DNA of 45,903 bases from an uncultured Eubacteriales bacterium (GTDB lineage Bacteria > Bacillota > Clostridia > Oscillospirales > CAG-382): positions 1 through 45,903 of the forward strand of contig URJL01000014.1 in assembly GCA_900548115.1 (NCBI GenBank), written 5' to 3'. The first letter of the stretch is position 1; each line of letters begins with the position of its first letter. Both the position numbers and the translations under genes were made by a program. Shown piece by piece: positions 41,946 through 45,903 of the stretch. The notes beneath the pieces are model-generated. The model had not been told where the DNA came from. It saw only the letters and a list, made by a program, of their open reading frames with translations, and made no database searches.

Positions 41946-43838
41946 ATGATAATCAAGACAATTGATGAATTGAATGCCATTCGGGAATCCATGAAAGAGG
42001 AAGTTACCTTCCGTAAGCATGATACCTCCGCGGCAATCAAAACCGATAAAAAGCATGTTCTTATCTGCGGCGGTACCGGCTGTACTTCTTCGAACAGCCC
42101 CGAAATCTGCCGTATTATGAAGGAAGAACTCAAGGCGCACGGCCTTGAAGACAAGATTAAGGTCATCACGACCGGCTGCTTCGGTCTTTGCGCTCTCGGA
42201 CCGATTATGATCGTATATCCCGAGGGAACTTTCTACAGCATGGTAAAGCCCGAGGACGTTCCCGAGATCGTTGAGAGCCATTTTGTCAACGGTAAGGTAC
42301 TTGACCGCCTCGTATACGCCGAGACAAAGCTGGAAGACGGCGGATATTCCGCTCTGAACGACACCCGCTTCTATAAGAAGCAGCACCGTGTCGCTCTGCG
42401 TAACTGCGGCGTTATCGCGCCCGAGGATATCAACGAATATATCGGTATGGACGGCTACCGCGCTTTGCATAAGGCGCTGACCTCCATGACGCCCGACGAT
42501 GTTATAAACTGCGTTCTGGCATCGGGTCTTCGCGGACGCGGCGGTGCGGGCTTCCCGACCGGTAAGAAATGGCAGCTCGCCAAGAACCTTGTACAGGACG
42601 GCGGTCAGAAATACGTTGCCTGCAACGCCGACGAGGGCGACCCGGGCGCGTTCATGGACCGTTCGGTTCTCGAGGGCGACCCGCACACCGTTTTGGAAGC
42701 AATGGCAATTGCCGGCTATGCCATCGGTGCGGATCAGGGCTTTATTTACGTAAGAGCCGAATATCCGATTGCTATTCACCGTCTTGAAGTTGCCATCAAG
42801 CAGGCGCGCGAATACGGTCTTTTGGGTAAGAATATTTTCGGAACGGGATTCAATTTCGACATCGAGCTTCGCTTCGGCGCGGGCGCATTCGTCTGCGGCG
42901 AGGAAACGGCGCTCATGACGTCGATTGAGGGCTTCCGCGGCGAGCCGCGTCCCCGTCCTCCGTTCCCTGCGGTCAAGGGCCTTTTTGAACGCCCGACCGT
43001 ACTGAACAACGTCGAGACCTATGCCAATGTCTGTCAGATCATCCTGAACGGCGCGGAATGGTACGCTTCGATGGGTACCGAAAAGTCGAAGGGCACGAAG
43101 GTATTTGCTCTCGGCGGAAAGATTGTCAACACGGGCCTTGTCGAAGTTCCGATGGGAACGACGCTCCGCGAAGTCGTCGAGGAGATCGGCGGCGGTATTC
43201 CGCACGGCAAGAAGTTTAAGGCGGCGCAGACCGGCGGACCTTCCGGCGGATGCATTCCCGCTTCCTTGATCGACACTCCGATTGATTATGATTCGCTTAT
43301 CTCGATCGGTTCGATGATGGGCTCGGGCGGACTTATTGTTATGGATGAAACTACCTGTATGGTGGATATTGCCCGTTTCTTCCTTGAATTCACCGTTGAT
43401 GAATCCTGCGGCAAATGTACGCCCTGCCGTATCGGTACAAGACGTCTTTTGGAAATTCTCGATAAGATCATTGCCGGAAACGGCGAGATGGAAGATATCG
43501 ACCGTTTGGAGGAGCTTTGCTATCACATCAAGTCCACGGCTCTCTGCGGTCTCGGACAGACGGCTCCGAACCCGGTTCTTTCGACTCTTCGTTACTTCCG
43601 CGACGAATATGTGGCGCATGTGCGTGACAAGAAGTGTCCCGCCGGCGTCTGCAAGCACCTTTTGCATTATGAAATCGAAGCCGATAAATGTAAGGGCTGT
43701 ACGGCTTGCGCCCGTGTCTGCCCTGTCGGCGCTATTTCGGGTTCGGTCAAGAACCCGCACACCATCGATGTGACGAAGTGTATCAAGTGCGGCGCTTGTA
43801 TTGAAAAATGTAAGTTCGGCGCTATCGTCAAGAAGTAA
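41946..43838 (+). CDS. hydB: bifurcating [FeFe]-hydrogenase subunit B (NuoF-like, NAD and FMN site)
   Basis: 630 residues. N-terminal [2Fe-2S] thioredoxin-like domain (Cys41, 46, 78, 82); NuoF-type core with NADH/FMN motifs SGLRGRGGAGFPTGKKW (193-209) and GAGAFVCGEETALMTSIEG (311-329); a 4Fe-4S site (Cys488, 491, 494, 534); and a C-terminal two-cluster ferredoxin (Cys582-592 and 612-622). This order is that of HydB of electron-bifurcating hydrogenases. AGGAGG lies 10 bases before the ATG. Codon choice becomes more biased here, suggesting high expression. Confidence 0.96.
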   Translation: MIIKTIDELNAIRESMKEEVTFRKHDTSAAIKTDKKHVLICGGTGCTSSNSPEICRIMKEELKAHGLEDKIKVITTGCFGLCALGPIMIVYPEGTFYSMVKPEDVPEIVESHFVNGKVLDRLVYAETKLEDGGYSALNDTRFYKKQHRVALRNCGVIAPEDINEYIGMDGYRALHKALTSMTPDDVINCVLASGLRGRGGAGFPTGKKWQLAKNLVQDGGQKYVACNADEGDPGAFMDRSVLEGDPHTVLEAMAIAGYAIGADQGFIYVRAEYPIAIHRLEVAIKQAREYGLLGKNIFGTGFNFDIELRFGAGAFVCGEETALMTSIEGFRGEPRPRPPFPAVKGLFERPTVLNNVETYANVCQIILNGAEWYASMGTEKSKGTKVFALGGKIVNTGLVEVPMGTTLREVVEEIGGGIPHGKKFKAAQTGGPSGGCIPASLIDTPIDYDSLISIGSMMGSGGLIVMDETTCMVDIARFFLEFTVDESCGKCTPCRIGTRRLLEILDKIIAGNGEMEDIDRLEELCYHIKSTALCGLGQTAPNPVLSTLRYFRDEYVAHVRDKKCPAGVCKHLLHYEIEADKCKGCTACARVCPVGAISGSVKNPHTIDVTKCIKCGACIEKCKFGAIVKK

Positions 43839-43855
43839 GAAAGGGGAATCTCATC

Positions 43856-45592
43856 TTGGATACTGTAAATGTAAAAATTAACGGCAGAGATTACACGGTC
43901 AGCAAAAATGCGACCGTCCTTGAAGCCTGCCGCGAAGCATCGATCAATATTCCGACGCTCTGCTTCATGAAGGATATCAACGCCATCGGCGCTTGCCGCC
44001 TTTGCCTTGTCGAGATCAAGGGCGCCCGTTCGTTTGCCGCCGCCTGTGTTCAGCCGGTAAGCGACGGCATGGAGATTATGACCAATACGCCCGCCATTCA
44101 GAAGGCAAGAAAGCTCAATCTCGAGCTGATGCTTTCCGACCACGACATGTCCTGCCTTTCCTGCGACAAGAGCGGAAAGTGCGAGCTTCAGAAATATTGT
44201 AAGGAATACGGCGTTACCGATGTCAACCACTTTGCCGGCGTAAAGAACGAGTTTGAAGTCGAAGAATCGACCCCGTATATCGTTCGCGATAACAACAAGT
44301 GTATTCTTTGCCGCCGCTGTGCCGCCGTATGTAAGTACAATCAGGGCGTGGGCGTTATCGGCGCCAACGACCGCGGTTTCGACACGCACATCGGATGCGC
44401 TTTTGAAAAGACGCTGGGCGAATCGGCATGTATCGGCTGCGGTCAGTGTATTGTTGCCTGTCCTACCGGCGCTTTGACCGAAAAGGATGACACGAGCCGC
44501 GTTTGGGAAGCGCTTCAGGATCCGACCAAGCACGTTGCGATCTGTGCCGCTCCTTCGGTTCGCGCAACGCTGGGCGAATGCTTCGGCATGGCGCCCGGAA
44601 ACGATGTTGAGGGCAAGATGGTCGCCGCAATGAAGCGTCTCGGATTTTCCGGCGTATACAATATGAACCTTACCGCCGACCTTACCATTATGGAAGAAGC
44701 GCACGAGTTTCTCGGCCGCTTCACCAAGGGCGAAAAGCTTCCGCTTATTACCTCTTGCTCGCCCGGATGGGTCAAGTTCTGCGAGCATTATTATCCCGAA
44801 TTTACCGACAATATTTCGTCGTGCAAATCGCCTCAGCAGATGTTCGGCGCAACCTATAAGACTTATTTTGCCGAAAAGAACGGACTCGACCCGAAGGATA
44901 TCTTCTTTGTATCGGTCATTCCCTGCACCGCCAAGAAGTTCGAGGTTCAGCGCGATCATCAGAACGCGGCGGGCGTTCCCGACGTGGATGTTGCCATCAC
45001 GACACGTGAGCTTGCCAAGATGATCGAAAAGGCGGGCATCGACTTTATGAATCTTCCCGACGAAGAATTTGATTCTCCGTTCGAGATCGGCTCGGGTGCG
45101 GGCGCGATCTTCGGCGCAACCGGCGGTGTTATGGAAGCGGCTCTCCGAACCGCTGCCGCGACGCTCGGCGTAAAGCTCGACAGTCTTGAACTGGACGATG
45201 TGCGCGGCACCGAGGGTATCAAGAAGGCGACCTATAAGCTCGGCGAGCATACCGTTCGCGTAGCGGTCGTCAGCGGTACGATCAACGCAAAGAAGATCCT
45301 CGAAGCCATTAAGGCGGGCGAAGAAAAGATCGACTTCCTCGAAGTCATGGCATGCCCCGGCGGATGCGTAAACGGCGGCGGTCAGCCGACCCAGCCCATG
45401 TCGCTGCGCAATTATACCGACCTTAAGGCGATCCGCGCCAAGGTTCTGTACGATGCCGACCGCAATCTTCCGATCCGTGAATCGCATAAGAATCCCGAAG
45501 TCCTCGCACTTTATAAGGAATTCTTCGGCGAACCCGGCAGCGAAAAGGCGCATCATATTCTGCATACCGAATACGTTAAGAGAGGTCATTGA
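43856..45592 (+). CDS. hydA: bifurcating [FeFe]-hydrogenase catalytic subunit A
   Basis: 578 residues. N-terminal [2Fe-2S] (Cys36, 47, 50, 64); His96-Cys100-Cys103-Cys109 cluster; two 4Fe-4S ferredoxin clusters (149-159, 192-202); and the H-cluster domain with TSCSPGW (299-305), IPCTAKK (Cys357), and MACPGGCVNGGGQP (Cys500, Cys504). The residue before Pro303, normally a cysteine, is Ser302 (see findings). A ~60-residue C-terminal small-subunit-like segment ends the protein. The start is TTG at 43856, with AAGGGG nine bases upstream. hydE, hydF and hydG maturases are not in the window. Confidence 0.96.
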   Translation: MDTVNVKINGRDYTVSKNATVLEACREASINIPTLCFMKDINAIGACRLCLVEIKGARSFAAACVQPVSDGMEIMTNTPAIQKARKLNLELMLSDHDMSCLSCDKSGKCELQKYCKEYGVTDVNHFAGVKNEFEVEESTPYIVRDNNKCILCRRCAAVCKYNQGVGVIGANDRGFDTHIGCAFEKTLGESACIGCGQCIVACPTGALTEKDDTSRVWEALQDPTKHVAICAAPSVRATLGECFGMAPGNDVEGKMVAAMKRLGFSGVYNMNLTADLTIMEEAHEFLGRFTKGEKLPLITSCSPGWVKFCEHYYPEFTDNISSCKSPQQMFGATYKTYFAEKNGLDPKDIFFVSVIPCTAKKFEVQRDHQNAAGVPDVDVAITTRELAKMIEKAGIDFMNLPDEEFDSPFEIGSGAGAIFGATGGVMEAALRTAAATLGVKLDSLELDDVRGTEGIKKATYKLGEHTVRVAVVSGTINAKKILEAIKAGEEKIDFLEVMACPGGCVNGGGQPTQPMSLRNYTDLKAIRAKVLYDADRNLPIRESHKNPEVLALYKEFFGEPGSEKAHHILHTEYVKRGH

Positions 45593-45601
45593 TTAACGTA
45601 T

Positions 45602-45641
45602 TGAAAAAAGATGAGACAGAAGGGTTTTCTTCTGTCTCATC
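45602..45641. terminator. terminator after the hydrogenase operon
   Basis: GATGAGACAGAAG/CTTCTGTCTCATC, 13 perfect pairs (45610-45641). The T-rich side is better on the minus strand (CTTTTTTC) than on plus (GCTTGTCATTTT), but it is placed right after hydA. Confidence 0.82.
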
Positions 45642-45662
45642 GCTTGTCATTTTGCAATATAC

Positions 45663-45691
45663 TTGACAAATTATCGATTTTGATGTATTCT
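45663..45691 (+). promoter_or_regulatory. promoter of the broken tRNA-Arg gene
   Basis: TTGACA (45663-45668), 17-bp spacer, TATTCT (45686-45691). A GCGATGC/GCATCGC hairpin follows at 45700-45717. Confidence 0.65.
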
Positions 45692-45738
45692 ATCTATACG
45701 CGATGCGTCGGCATCGCAACCGCAGAAATTCAATAAAC

Positions 45739-45779
45739 GTTTCCGTAGCTCAGCCGGATAGAGCGATTGCCTCCTAAGG
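45739..45779 (+). pseudogene. 5' half of a tRNA-Arg(CCT) gene, truncated after the anticodon loop
   Basis: Acceptor strand GTTTCCG, then T8-A9, a D-arm GCTC-AGCCGGATA-GAGC, and anticodon strand ATTGC with loop CTCCTAA (anticodon CCT). After G39 the sequence becomes GTTACG, which does not pair with ATTGC, and no T-arm or CGGAAAC acceptor partner occurs in the next 80 bases. So it is a broken gene. Confidence 0.78.
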
Positions 45780-45818
45780 TTACGTTTGGGCGGTCACCTC
45801 AAAAAACTAAATAAGGGA

Positions 45819-45847
45819 TTGCAGTTCGACTTTTGCCGGGCTATAAT
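45819..45847 (+). promoter_or_regulatory. promoter of tRNA-Arg(CCT)
   Basis: TTGCAG (45819-45824), 17-bp spacer, TATAAT (45842-45847), 14 bases before the tRNA gene. Confidence 0.75.
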
Positions 45848-45861
45848 CATATATCAGACAC

Positions 45862-45903
45862 GTCCATATAGCTCAGCTGGATAGAGCACACGCCTCCTAA
45901 GCG
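45862..45903 (+). tRNA. tRNA-Arg(CCT), cut by the window end
   Basis: Acceptor GTCCATA, T8-A9, D-arm GCTC-AGCTGGATA-GAGC, anticodon stem CACGC with loop CTCCTAA (anticodon CCT), and the first paired bases GCG of the 3' side. The 3' half is beyond the window. Confidence 0.85.

Noticed and set aside
41868..43760. 630-codon open frame antisense to hydB
   Set aside because: A mirror of a highly biased coding gene; no ribosome site, and the product has no recognisable domain.
43667..45589. 640-codon open frame antisense to hydA
   Set aside because: Same cause: codon bias of hydA keeps the reverse frame open; no start signal or family.
45780..45861. 3' half of the first tRNA-Arg after an intron
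   Set aside because: GTTCGA occurs at 45824 but flanking bases do not form a T-stem, and no partner for GTTTCCG exists before the second tRNA.

Overview
The window looks like chromosome of an anaerobic, low-oxygen Gram-positive bacterium of the class Clostridia, with roughly balanced GC. The signs are the Bacillota gene orders yybS-gdpP-rplI-dnaB and cysE-cysS-mrnC, strong AGGAGG ribosome sites, several TTG starts, sigma-A type promoters with 17-bp spacers, and a trimeric [FeFe]-hydrogenase. I cannot name a genus. Nearly all coordinates of starts were set by ribosome sites and differ from the longest open frames.

Left end (1-1700): a ParA ATPase of the type carried by Tn1549-like integrative conjugative elements, the first codons of a following gene, and an ~860-base stretch without genes. 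That stretch holds a highly structured RNA-like segment (possibly raiA-type), a pair of direct repeats and two terminators. It looks like the edge of a mobile element next to the chromosomal rplM-rpsI operon (1700-2700).

Region 2804-9600 (minus strand) is one apparent seven-gene operon with a clear promoter and terminator: a nitrilase-family hydrolase fused to a degenerate glycerophosphodiesterase-like domain, rimO, pgsA, cysE, cysS, mrnC and a small membrane protein. Next come a Na+/phosphate cotransporter gene behind PhoP-box-like repeats (plus), an MFS transporter, a flavin-reductase-like protein and a NERD nuclease-like membrane protein (minus).

Region 14693-27914 is a ten-gene minus-strand directon: ruvC-ruvA-ruvB-type IIA topoisomerase A subunit-yybS-gdpP-rplI-dnaB-tilS-ftsH. 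It links recombination repair, topology, c-di-AMP turnover, translation, replication and proteolysis under one visible promoter.

Region 27955-33622 (plus): aspartate kinase, then MATE exporter-SanA-like protein-SGNH hydrolase-MFS transporter, each set behind a promoter with a large inverted repeat. Region 33583-39740 holds a secreted CAP-domain protein and two divergent regulator/enzyme pairs: AraC regulator with a Gfo/Idh/MocA oxidoreductase, and AraC regulator with L-fucose isomerase. This suggests inducible use of host or plant sugars.

Region 39739-45650: an RsmF-like rRNA methyltransferase and, divergent to it, hydC-hydB-hydA of an electron-bifurcating hydrogenase behind a strong promoter and a Rex-like operator. 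The right end has a broken 5' half of a tRNA-Arg(CCT) gene followed by the start of a second tRNA-Arg(CCT), possibly an integration scar. The items I find most worth pursuing are the nitrilase/pseudo-GDPD fusion in a phospholipid operon, the structured RNA, the tRNA scar, and the set of paired promoters and operators.
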